Below are positions 1 to 5,117 of a stretch of 5,117 nucleotides of DNA, piece after piece (position 1 is the first letter of the stretch; every line of letters starts with the position of its first letter). Source of the DNA: a bacterium (GTDB lineage Bacteria; UBA9089; JASEGY01); assembly GCA_030019105.1 (NCBI GenBank), contig JASEGY010000279.1, positions 1 through 5,117 on the forward strand. The letters are read 5' to 3'. The translations under genes and the position numbers were made by a program. The notes under the pieces are model-generated. The model had not been told where the DNA came from. It made no database searches and worked only from the letters and a program-made list of their open reading frames with translations.

Positions 1-136
1 TTACCTCTAAGGTATTGGCGTCAAAAGAAAGATAAGCGCCCAGAGAGTCAAACTCAGGGGCATTGGCAAGGTCGATGTCAACAGTGAAGATGTCTCCGGC
101 ATTTACTTCATTTGTACGGGGACTTGCCATCAAGGT
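1..136 (-). other. Cohesin domain 2, N-terminal part only, residues 1566 onward
   Basis: The segment TLMASPRTNEVNAGDIFTVD, then NAPEFDSLGAYLSFDANTLE, matches the first third of cohesin 1 without gaps. By hand count 30 of 45 aligned residues are identical. The module is cut by the window edge. A linker of about 33 residues rich in Ser, Ala and Thr (1533-1565) separates it from the dockerin. Confidence 0.85.
1..136 (-). repeat. Direct repeat, copy B: cohesin 2 coding sequence
   Basis: Aligned to 973-1108 at a constant offset of 972 bases, exactly 324 codons. The first stretch (1-34 against 973-1006) is nearly identical, and similarity drops toward base 110. The match is in frame, which points to duplication of a cohesin unit and not to a mobile element. 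Confidence 0.85.
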
Positions 137-3100
137 GGCGGTTTGTCCCATTTGGATGGCTGAACTGTTGTCCCCGGCAGACAGAGAGGGAACTTTGGTT
201 GCTGCCAGAGAAGAAGCAGCGACAAGAGGCGTAATGCAAGGACAAGTAGTTGTGTTGAGGAAGTTCAACTTAAGGTAGTCAAAATCCATCAGGCTGACCA
301 TGCCATCTCCATTGAAGTCTGAGTTGATATAGCCGTCTCTGGCATGATACCCTGAATCCTCCCAACCAGGATTAGTAGAAGTTTTAAGAAAGGCCAGCTT
401 GAGATAGCCAAAGTCCATGAGACTGACCATACAGTCTCCATTGGCATCTGCATTTAAAAGGATTAGGGTGTCAAGGGTTGTTTTTGTGCCGGCTGAGATA
501 GTTACATCTTCCCAGCATCCTGGAGAGGCGCCAGGAACATAGGCAGTCACCTGATAAGTAGCCGGCAGGATATTTTCGATCAAGAAGTAGCCATTACTAT
601 CTGTAACAGTTTCAAAAGTAGTCCCTTCAATAGCCACCTCGATACCTGCATGATTATTTACCCGTGGAAGGTCAAATTGAGCATAACCATCAAGACTACC
701 ATGTTCAACCACGGGCACTTCTCCAGAGACAGTGGTAAAGGGGACAGGAGTGATATTATTAAGCATCTGAGTCTCTCTTGGGGGAATAAAGTCAAAGGTA
801 ATGGGAGAAATTCCTTTAGCTTTAGCTTGGAAGGTAATAGTAAGTACGGTTCCGGAACCCTGGGCAGTTCCGGAGGTCAGGCCAGCGGCATAATTGATCT
901 GTCCAGTCTGGTTGTCATAATTAGAGGTAATGGGACTGGCGCCTGGAGGGAATGGGCCTTGAGCAAGATTGGTTACCTCTAAGGTATTGGTGTCAAAAGA
1001 AAGATATGTCCCTAAGGAGTTAAACTCTGGGGCATTGGTAAGATTTATGTCAAGGGTAAAAGTATCTCCTATACCAACAGTCTTAGTAGCTGGGGAGACA
1101 TATAGAACAGTGGTGATGATATCGGTGACCGTGATGTAGTCTGTCTTGGTTTCCGAGTCAGACCCGCAGGTATCTGAGACGGTCAGGGAAACCGTGTAAG
1201 CGCCGGAGTCAGTGTAGATATGGGTTGGATTCCGGAGCGAGCTTGTATCCCCATCCCCGAAATCCCATAGCCAGGAGAGAACATCTCCGCTGGATAAGTC
1301 GCTGAAGGTAACTGTCAGAGGAGCACAGCCTGCGGTAGGTGTGCCGCTAAAATCGGCTACCACAGTAAGATTTACCGTAATCGAGATCGTGAGGGATGCA
1401 GCGCTGTCACCATTATTATCTGTCGCCACGGCTGTAAGGGAATAGGCGCCTGCCGGAATATTATACCAGGTAATGCTGTAAGGTGCGCTGGCATCTATGC
1501 CGAGAGAAGTAGAACCCTGGAAAAACTCTACCTGGGTGACGGTGCCATCGGCATCGCCGGCGTCCGCATTAATGGTAATAGTATCACCTTCATTAAAAAT
1601 GTCGCCATCAGAAGGGCTGGTAATGCTGACCATCGGGAAAATATTACCACCACCGCAGTCGGAGAAGCTGATGAAGATGTTGGTGAAGGCAAAGTCGTTT
1701 TGCGAAATACCGCTGCATGTTGGTGAGGCATAAGTCTGTTCGGGACAGCCGCCATTGTCTCGACTGACAGACCACATTGAAAGCAAGCTAACCCAACCGG
1801 TTGAACTTGCCCACGACTGCAACTGCTGCGCATCCAATAAGTAGAAGCGTTCCGACTGAACATCATTCTGACCAATCATTGGGGTAATACCGATGCTTGC
1901 ATTCACACCGATGCTTTGCAGTTGGCTGTAAGTGTTATTCGCTGCGTCAATAGCATACTGACCCATTTGCCCTTCCGGATTTGGCGCAGCCCCATCACCA
2001 TAATCCATGGCCATAACATTGACGACATCAATTCTTACTCCATTTGCCCGGGCATTCTCCAGGACATACAGACCGTTTGTGGTCAGGCCCTGGGGCAGGA
2101 CTGGAAGGCAATACGCCACTTTCAACTCCGGATTGTTAGACTGCAAGCCTTGAATTGCTTTATTGCGCCGGTCGATCGAAGCTTGATCAGCAACCGCCGC
2201 CCCTTCGATATCAAAGTCAACCCAGCTTAGTTTGTACTTATCAATGACGGACTGATATGCTGACTGGAGGCTGCTGATCTCAGTACAGGATAAGGCGAGC
2301 TCTGTGCCCGCGGCGCCGCCAAAGGAAATGACGACATCGCCTCCCTTGCTGCGTATATTGTTAATCTCATCCATATAATAGTTATCACCAAGTGGGATGA
2401 TGCCGCCCCAAGCCGGCTGACAGCCGCCGCTGCTGGTGATAAACGCGAGTGTATAATACTTCTGGCCCGTCCTATTGTACATATCATTTATGGAGAATTG
2501 AGGATAGAGCGTCACATCCACGTAAGGAGCAAAGACCCTGAGGACAGAACCCGGATTAACCTCGACAGACATCTCCTTTGTATCTGAACCACAAGGGTCA
2601 CTAACAGTCAACTTCACGGTATAATTGCCGGAGTCAGTATAGGTATGGCAGGGTGAAGAGTCAGAACTGAAGTTACCGTCTCCAAAATCCCAGGCCCAGG
2701 AAATGATTGACTCGGTAGAACTGTTAGCAAAGCAGACGTTCAGGGGGGCACAACCAGTAGTTTCAGAAGCCGTAAAGTCAGCCACTGGCAAAGGACAAGA
2801 GGTAGTGTTAAAAATCAGCGTGGAGTGACGATGAAGGGAGAAGGTTACCGCCACCCATTGGGAATCTAAAGAAACCCCCAAATCTTGCGAACTGGGGGCA
2901 AGGAAATCCATCTTGGATGCCCCCTCAATACCAACACCCTGGGGTAAAGTTATGGTGAGATCGATACTATCCTGCGAAGTGGGAATGTAATCATCTATCC
3001 CGACATTAACATAGTTCACTGCCCTAACCAATATCCTTTGGCCATCTTTAAATGGCAACAGAACAACACCTCTTGGAGCATCGGTGTTCAGGATTGGTGT

Positions 3101-4831
3101 GACCTCCGATAAATTCCAAATCTGTTCCACAAACTCTTGGCGCACCACCTCTGCCTGTGGATTATTTCCCAGGGCCAGATTTAGGTACTCCGCACCATAT
3201 TCATCACCAGATCGATCGATAAAGATGGATTTCCCAGACCCAAAATAATTGACATATACATTATCATGGGTTGCCGGATAGCTGGTACCGAAAACGTCGG
3301 CCAGTCCGTAATTTGGGCGCTGCACACCCCACTCATCATACAAAGAGGTCTCACCGCAGGCAATGAGCGTCCCACCCCCATTGACGTAGCTTCTAATCAA
3401 ATCCCTCTCTGAATCGCTCAGGCACCCGACATTAGGGAGTATTAATGCTTCATAGGCACCTAAACTTGAAAGTTCGTGAGTGGTGATCACCTCATAAGGC
3501 ACATGCGACTCTAACAACATCATGGAGTCGCCAAAAAATTCCGAGAAGAAAGGAGCATCGCCGTAATTATCGATATAGTTAAGAGACTGTTTTGAATAAA
3601 GGATACCAATATTGGTGTACGGAACTAAGCTATCGCCATAATATAACGACAAGTTGTCACCTATCCAGTTAAAGACCTCCCGTCTATACTCACGGTCCAC
3701 CGAGCTACCCATTACAGGACGTTTAGTCTCCCAGTAGTTGCATCCTGCCACAAGCTCTGTACACGCAAGCATTTTTGCTTCATCCACCGAGCTGGCATAA
3801 TCCAATATCCAGGTAGGATGTCCCTTATCTATCCCCCGGTAATAAAGGAACTTAGCCATCTCATGAAGCCAGCCATAATAGGACCGCTCAAAATCGTGTT
3901 CATGGCAGGTAACATCATCCACTTCCCTTAAGTCCAAAGGATGGCAACCGTTGAACGTGGTCTGATCAAAAGCTTGACCGCCCCAATACTCTACAATCGT
4001 CTTTATTTCTGGGTTGACAGCCAATGCCGTCTCTTTTATGGCTCCAACGAATTCCTTAATCTTCTCCCCACGCCAGGCAATCCATCGCTTCCATGCTGGA
4101 TCGTTCCAGTCTTCAGTCCCAGGCAGTTTATATCCGGTCTCAGATAAGAACTTTGCCCTACAAACATCGCAGTGGCATGGCCATTGGCCGTCCCAGCCTT
4201 CACCGAAATCATGTTGGAAGAAAGGGCCATCAATAAATATTCCATCCGCACCTGTCCCGGCTATCTGGGCTACTCGCTCGGTGTAAAAGGCCCGATAATC
4301 TGGATTATTGGGACACAACCAGGTATCCTCATCATGAGGCTCGATCCAAAAAGGCATTCCAGGTTGTGAACCGTAAAAGACAGCCTTTCTACCATCTATT
4401 CCCACTTGCAGCCATTCCGGGTGGTCGGTATACATACTGTTCTCTCCATCATCATCCACACCATCCTTATTCATATCAGAGTTGGAAGTCACTATCTCAA
4501 GCGGGGCGATATAGATAAAGACTTTCATCTGATTAGGATAATGGGTATGCATATACTCCACCACCTCCTGGAGATAACCCAAGCACCACTCCCATTCACC
4601 TGGATCCAGGTAGTAGACGTAGGCGTTGATGATGCTCTTATCCAGATTGAGTGCGGTTATCCCATCAGCGGCCGCCGGATTCATCCATTGTGGATAACCA
4701 TACTCTGCTTCATACAGATAATCTCCGGCAATGCACGCCGATTGTGTCCAGTCCGACTGAGCTTGCGACCAACCATATAGCCCCACAGTCAATCCCAAAG
4801 CTATTGCCCCATATATAAGTAGTCTCCTCAT
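1..4831 (-). CDS. Secreted multi-modular glycosidase with GHL6-like and GH18 modules plus cohesins and dockerin, 3' partial
   Basis: One uninterrupted frame of 1610 codons runs from the ATG at 4829-4831 off the window edge. The start is supported by a GGAGGA ribosome site nine bases upstream and by a signal peptide at once after it (MRRLLIYGAIALGLTVGLYG, then SQA before the likely cut). Visible module order: GHL6/GH42-like barrel, amidotransferase-like domain, beta-rich tail, PKD, GH18 chitinase, Ig-like, PKD, cohesin, carboxypeptidase-regulatory-like, dockerin-like pair, second cohesin (cut). The inferred role is extracellular glycan breakdown by a protein that can also join cohesin-dockerin assemblies. 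GH18 is the surest catalytic call; the substrate of the first module is unknown. No frameshift or internal stop was seen. No neighbouring gene is visible, so operon context is unknown. It is probably much longer than 1610 residues if more cohesins follow. Confidence 0.95.
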   Translation of the reverse strand, partial: MRRLLIYGAIALGLTVGLYGWSQAQSDWTQSACIAGDYLYEAEYGYPQWMNPAAADGITALNLDKSIINAYVYYLDPGEWEWCLGYLQEVVEYMHTHYPNQMKVFIYIAPLEIVTSNSDMNKDGVDDDGENSMYTDHPEWLQVGIDGRKAVFYGSQPGMPFWIEPHDEDTWLCPNNPDYRAFYTERVAQIAGTGADGIFIDGPFFQHDFGEGWDGQWPCHCDVCRAKFLSETGYKLPGTEDWNDPAWKRWIAWRGEKIKEFVGAIKETALAVNPEIKTIVEYWGGQAFDQTTFNGCHPLDLREVDDVTCHEHDFERSYYGWLHEMAKFLYYRGIDKGHPTWILDYASSVDEAKMLACTELVAGCNYWETKRPVMGSSVDREYRREVFNWIGDNLSLYYGDSLVPYTNIGILYSKQSLNYIDNYGDAPFFSEFFGDSMMLLESHVPYEVITTHELSSLGAYEALILPNVGCLSDSERDLIRSYVNGGGTLIACGETSLYDEWGVQRPNYGLADVFGTSYPATHDNVYVNYFGSGKSIFIDRSGDEYGAEYLNLALGNNPQAEVVRQEFVEQIWNLSEVTPILNTDAPRGVVLLPFKDGQRILVRAVNYVNVGIDDYIPTSQDSIDLTITLPQGVGIEGASKMDFLAPSSQDLGVSLDSQWVAVTFSLHRHSTLIFNTTSCPLPVADFTASETTGCAPLNVCFANSSTESIISWAWDFGDGNFSSDSSPCHTYTDSGNYTVKLTVSDPCGSDTKEMSVEVNPGSVLRVFAPYVDVTLYPQFSINDMYNRTGQKYYTLAFITSSGGCQPAWGGIIPLGDNYYMDEINNIRSKGGDVVISFGGAAGTELALSCTEISSLQSAYQSVIDKYKLSWVDFDIEGAAVADQASIDRRNKAIQGLQSNNPELKVAYCLPVLPQGLTTNGLYVLENARANGVRIDVVNVMAMDYGDGAAPNPEGQMGQYAIDAANNTYSQLQSIGVNASIGITPMIGQNDVQSERFYLLDAQQLQSWASSTGWVSLLSMWSVSRDNGGCPEQTYASPTCSGISQNDFAFTNIFISFSDCGGGNIFPMVSITSPSDGDIFNEGDTITINADAGDADGTVTQVEFFQGSTSLGIDASAPYSITWYNIPAGAYSLTAVATDNNGDSAASLTISITVNLTVVADFSGTPTAGCAPLTVTFSDLSSGDVLSWLWDFGDGDTSSLRNPTHIYTDSGAYTVSLTVSDTCGSDSETKTDYITVTDIITTVLYVSPATKTVGIGDTFTLDINLTNAPEFNSLGTYLSFDTNTLEVTNLAQGPFPPGASPITSNYDNQTGQINYAAGLTSGTAQGSGTVLTITFQAKAKGISPITFDFIPPRETQMLNNITPVPFTTVSGEVPVVEHGSLDGYAQFDLPRVNNHAGIEVAIEGTTFETVTDSNGYFLIENILPATYQVTAYVPGASPGCWEDVTISAGTKTTLDTLILLNADANGDCMVSLMDFGYLKLAFLKTSTNPGWEDSGYHARDGYINSDFNGDGMVSLMDFDYLKLNFLNTTTCPCITPLVAASSLAATKVPSLSAGDNSSAIQMGQTATLMASPRTNEVNAGDIFTVDIDLANAPEFDSLGAYLSFDANTLEV
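236..451 (-). other. Dockerin type I-like module, two calcium loops, residues 1461-1532
   Basis: Two F-hand repeats are present. Loop 1 is DANGDCMVSLMDFGYLK with D1462, N1464, D1466 and D1473; loop 2 is DFNGDGMVSLMDFDYLK with D1505, N1507, D1509 and D1516. The calcium ligand positions 1, 3, 5 and 12 are intact in both, and each is followed by a short L-K-L helix. Loop 1 has Cys at position 6 instead of Gly. The linker between repeats is about 31 residues, with GWEDSGYHARDGYINS. Dockerins normally sit at the end of a protein; here another cohesin follows. Confidence 0.9.
452..700 (-). other. Carboxypeptidase-regulatory-like beta-sandwich, residues 1378-1460
   Basis: The pattern is G-S-L-D-G-Y-A, then NNHAGIEVAIEGTTFETVTD, SNGYFLIENILPATYQVTA, and a closing VTISAGTKTTLDTLIL. 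The 'T-D-S-N-G-Y-F-x-I-x-N-I-x-P-x-x-Y' core is the signature of CarboxypepD_reg/CnaB-type domains. Directly before a dockerin-like module it probably serves as a folded linker, much like X modules that stabilise some dockerins; this comparison is inferred. Confidence 0.8.
716..1108 (-). other. Cohesin domain 1, residues 1242-1372
   Basis: The domain begins VLYVSPATKTVGIGDTFTLD, then NAPEFNSLGTYLSFDTNTLE, and continues through INYAAGL, GSGTVLTITFQAK, GISPITFDF and a VSGEV end. This is the cohesin order: a 'V-x-x-G-D-x-F' strand, the F-D-x-x-x-L-E strand, the G-x-G-x-L-x-x-I-x-F strand and a closing G-x-V strand. Cohesins bind dockerins in a calcium-dependent way. The partner could be the dockerin in this same chain or another protein; the sequence does not decide. 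Confidence 0.88.
973..1108 (-). repeat. Direct repeat, copy A: cohesin 1 coding sequence
   Basis: Partner of the repeat at 1-136, same strand and same reading phase. The best conserved part covers the coding sequence for SLGxYLSFDxNTLEV. The window edge hides whether the rest of the cohesin, or the dockerin as well, is repeated beyond position 1. Confidence 0.85.
1127..1363 (-). other. PKD domain 2, residues 1157-1235
   Basis: It starts with VVADFSGTPTAGCAPLTVTF, has WLWDFGDG (1187-1194), and ends with HIYTDSGAYTVSLTVSD, CGSD and YITV. It is clearly a paralogue of PKD domain 1: the GCAPL, YTDSG-x-YTV and LTVSD-x-CGSD blocks are shared. It links the Ig-like domain to the first cohesin. Confidence 0.92.
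1373..1639 (-). other. Bacterial Ig-like domain, residues 1065-1153
   Basis: The sequence runs from MVSITSPSDGDIFNEGD through DADGTVTQVEFFQGSTSLG and APYSITWYNIPAGAYSLTA to ATDNNGDSAAS. This is the pattern of the Big_7-type Ig fold often placed after glycosidase domains. It probably acts as a rigid spacer between the chitinase and the second PKD domain. Confidence 0.88.
1655..2536 (-). other. GH18 chitinase catalytic domain, residues 766-1059
   Basis: The barrel opens with VFAPYVDVTLYP, followed by YYTLAFITSS, then GGDVVISFGGAAG (the SxGG strand 3 motif). The catalytic strand reads WVDFDIEG, giving D872, D874 and the acid E876 (DxDxE). Next come LKVAYCLPVLP, VNVMAMDYG (M942, D943, Y944) and a final strand with W1020 (LLSMWS). 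All the elements of an active GH18 retaining enzyme using substrate assistance are present. The layout matches the subgroup that contains the Pyrococcus furiosus ChiA catalytic domain. It probably hydrolyses chitin or a related GlcNAc polymer. The residue seven before E876 is serine rather than the usual Asp of DGxDxDxE. Confidence 0.93.
2558..2791 (-). other. PKD domain 1, residues 681-758
   Basis: The domain starts with PVADFTAS, carries the hallmark WAWDFGDG (712-719), and ends with HTYTDSGNYTVKLTVSD and a CGSD turn. PKD domains are Ig-fold spacers that are common in secreted chitinases and proteases, sometimes helping to hold polysaccharide. It sits between the two glycosidase modules. 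Cysteines in GCAPL and PCGSD could form a disulfide; this is inferred. Confidence 0.92.
2798..3214 (-). other. Beta-rich tail of the first glycosidase module, residues 540-678
   Basis: This stretch has alternating hydrophobic strands (GVVLLPFKDGQRILVRAVNY, then SIDLTITLPQGV, then WVAVTFSLHRHSTLIFN) and ends at a Ser-Cys-Pro junction to the PKD domain. A small beta-sandwich in this place is common in GH42-like enzymes and in GHL proteins. I recognise no motif that would give it a separate function. Confidence 0.5.
3215..3625 (-). other. Class I glutamine-amidotransferase-like / beta-galactosidase trimerisation-like domain, residues 403-539
   Basis: The segment begins with a strand (TNIGILYSKQ) and contains HVPYEVIT, then YEALILPNVGCLSD, then LIRSYVNGGGTLIACGETS. 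The run 'Y-E-A-L-I-L-P-N' followed by 'V-N-G-G-G-T-L-I' is the usual signature of the flavodoxin-like domain after the barrel in GH42 and GHL6-type proteins (related to Pfam Glyco_hydro_42M). In that setting it has no amidotransferase activity and helps oligomer assembly. Its position directly after the barrel supports the family call for the first module. Confidence 0.75.
3626..4753 (-). other. GHL6/GH42-like TIM-barrel glycosidase-like domain, residues 27-402
   Basis: This module resembles the putative glycosyl hydrolase-like family GHL6. Features seen: an HPEW motif followed by a G-x-D-G turn; a barrel-strand motif ADGIFIDGPFF with D196 and D201; then a C-x-C-x-x-C cluster (C219, C221, C224) and an F-L-x-E-T-G-Y segment, which is typical of this group. 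Later come VNPE and TIVEYWGG (E281) and a CHEHDFERSYYG block (E311). D201, E281 and E311 are candidate acidic catalytic residues by position and conservation pattern only; I cannot assign nucleophile and acid/base. Family members are mostly uncharacterised, with a GH42 or fucosidase-like fold inferred, so the substrate is unknown. Alternative: a GH42 or GH29 relative. Confidence 0.7.
4760..4831 (-). other. Signal peptide, residues 1-24
   Basis: Two arginines (R2, R3) are followed by a hydrophobic stretch (L4 to Y19) and then a small-residue site S22-Q23-A24, with cleavage expected before Q25. This is the layout of a Sec signal peptidase I substrate. There is no cysteine at the cut site, so it is not a lipoprotein. 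It places all later modules outside the cytoplasm. Confidence 0.85.
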
Positions 4832-4840
4832 CTTTGATTA

Positions 4841-4846
4841 TCCTCC
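4841..4846 (-). promoter_or_regulatory. Ribosome binding site
   Basis: Read on the minus strand, GGAGGA lies nine bases before the ATG at 4831. This is a strong Shine-Dalgarno match at good spacing and fixes the start of the large gene. Confidence 0.88.
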
Positions 4847-4883
4847 ACGTGTCTCGTATCCCAAAGGTTAGAAAGCACGAAAA

Positions 4884-4889
4884 TTTATA
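4884..4889 (-). promoter_or_regulatory. Possible -10 box
   Basis: On the minus strand this reads TATAAA inside an AT-rich tract, 52 bases before the start codon. No convincing TTGACA-like hexamer is found at about 17 bases upstream, so the promoter call is weak. Confidence 0.25.
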
Positions 4890-4907
4890 GACGGTTTTTT
4901 AATCTAA

Positions 4908-4925
4908 GGGACGGGGGACGGGACG
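4908..4925. repeat. Short G-rich tandem repeat
   Basis: On the plus strand GGGACG occurs three times in close succession (GGGACG, GGGGACG, GGGACG). It is a tiny imperfect tandem array in the upstream region. Its function is unknown; it may be simple slippage. Confidence 0.6.
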
Positions 4926-5117
4926 TAGTTAAAAAACGTAAGAAATCGCCCTAACAGCCTGTCTATCAAATCACTACTGCCGTTAAATATTCCATCTCCT
5001 CAGGTTGCTCCCGTCTCCTCGTTTGTATACCCTGAGACACTCTTTTTAAAGCTGACACCTGCAGCCTGATACCCGAACGCTTACGGAGTATCAATCATTT
5101 TAGAGCCTCTTTGGGAA

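Larger units (their letters stand above)
4832..5117. other. Upstream intergenic region without a supportable gene
   Basis: This 286-base stretch before the large gene has no convincing coding frame. It contains the ribosome site, a possible -10 box, the GGGACG repeat, and at 5052-5073 a CTGACACCTG / CCTGATACC stretch that looks like degenerate short repeats. A weak inverted pair CTCAGG / CCTGAG lies at 4999-5004 and 5031-5036. No tRNA, known riboswitch core or clear terminator was recognised. The upstream gene is not in the window. Confidence 0.7.

Noticed and set aside
650..982. Plus-strand open frame of 110 codons
   Set aside because: It lies opposite the cohesin coding sequence, matches no family, and has no ribosome site. 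It is a shadow of the large minus-strand gene, as are the other short frames within 1-4831.
1..1108. Direct repeat as a mobile element or CRISPR-like array
   Set aside because: The repeat is in frame, codes for cohesin, and has no inverted ends, transposase or spacers.
1528..1875. Minus-strand open frame of 115 codons
   Set aside because: Same strand as the large gene but a different frame, overlapping the end of GH18 and the start of the Ig-like domain. The large frame shows clear domain motifs here, so this one is not coding.
4406..4780. Plus-strand open frame of 124 codons
   Set aside because: It is antisense to the N-terminus of the GHL6-like module, and its product is rich in Ile and His without any recognisable domain.
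4999..5036. Inverted pair CTCAGG / CCTGAG as a terminator or hairpin
   Set aside because: Only six base pairs with a loop of 26 bases and no following U run; this can arise by chance.
4966..5094. Minus-strand frame of 43 codons starting with TTG upstream of the large gene
   Set aside because: The product is basic and low in complexity, the start is weak, and part of the DNA looks like degenerate CTGACACCTG-type repeats. No support for a real gene.

Overview
The window is almost entirely one very large gene on the minus strand. It starts with an ATG at 4831 and stays open, without a stop codon, to position 1, giving 1610 visible codons plus one base; the stop lies outside the window. I checked the reading frame by hand at about 25 landmarks from 4831 to position 4, and all fall in the same frame. 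Short ORFs in the other frames across 1-4831 are shadows of this gene.

The product is a secreted, multi-modular carbohydrate-active protein. From the N-terminus it reads: signal peptide (1-24); a glycosyl-hydrolase-like TIM-barrel module of the GHL6/GH42-like kind (27-402); a glutamine-amidotransferase-like / beta-galactosidase-trimerisation-like domain (403-539); a beta-rich tail (540-678); a PKD domain (681-758); a GH18 chitinase domain with an intact DxDxE motif (766-1059); an Ig-like domain (1065-1153); a second PKD domain (1157-1235); a cohesin (1242-1372); a carboxypeptidase-regulatory-like beta-sandwich (1378-1460); a type I dockerin-like pair of calcium loops (1461-1532); and the start of a second cohesin (1566 onward). 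All family calls were made by eye from motifs.

The parts suggest a role outside the cell. Two different glycosidase-type modules would act on glycans (chitin-like for GH18, unknown for the first), PKD and Ig modules would act as spacers, and cohesin and dockerin modules could join the protein to others of its kind or to partner enzymes. Having catalytic modules, cohesins and a dockerin on one chain makes it an enzyme-scaffoldin hybrid rather than a classical cellulosomal enzyme or scaffoldin.

The rest (4832-5117) is the upstream region. It holds a good Shine-Dalgarno sequence, a possible -10 box, a short G-rich repeat and a short repeat-like CTGACACCTG stretch, but no supportable gene. The organism is a bacterium of moderate GC with Shine-Dalgarno initiation. 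The domain mix resembles large secreted proteins of uncultivated, polysaccharide-degrading bacterial lineages, but the sequence does not fix a phylum.
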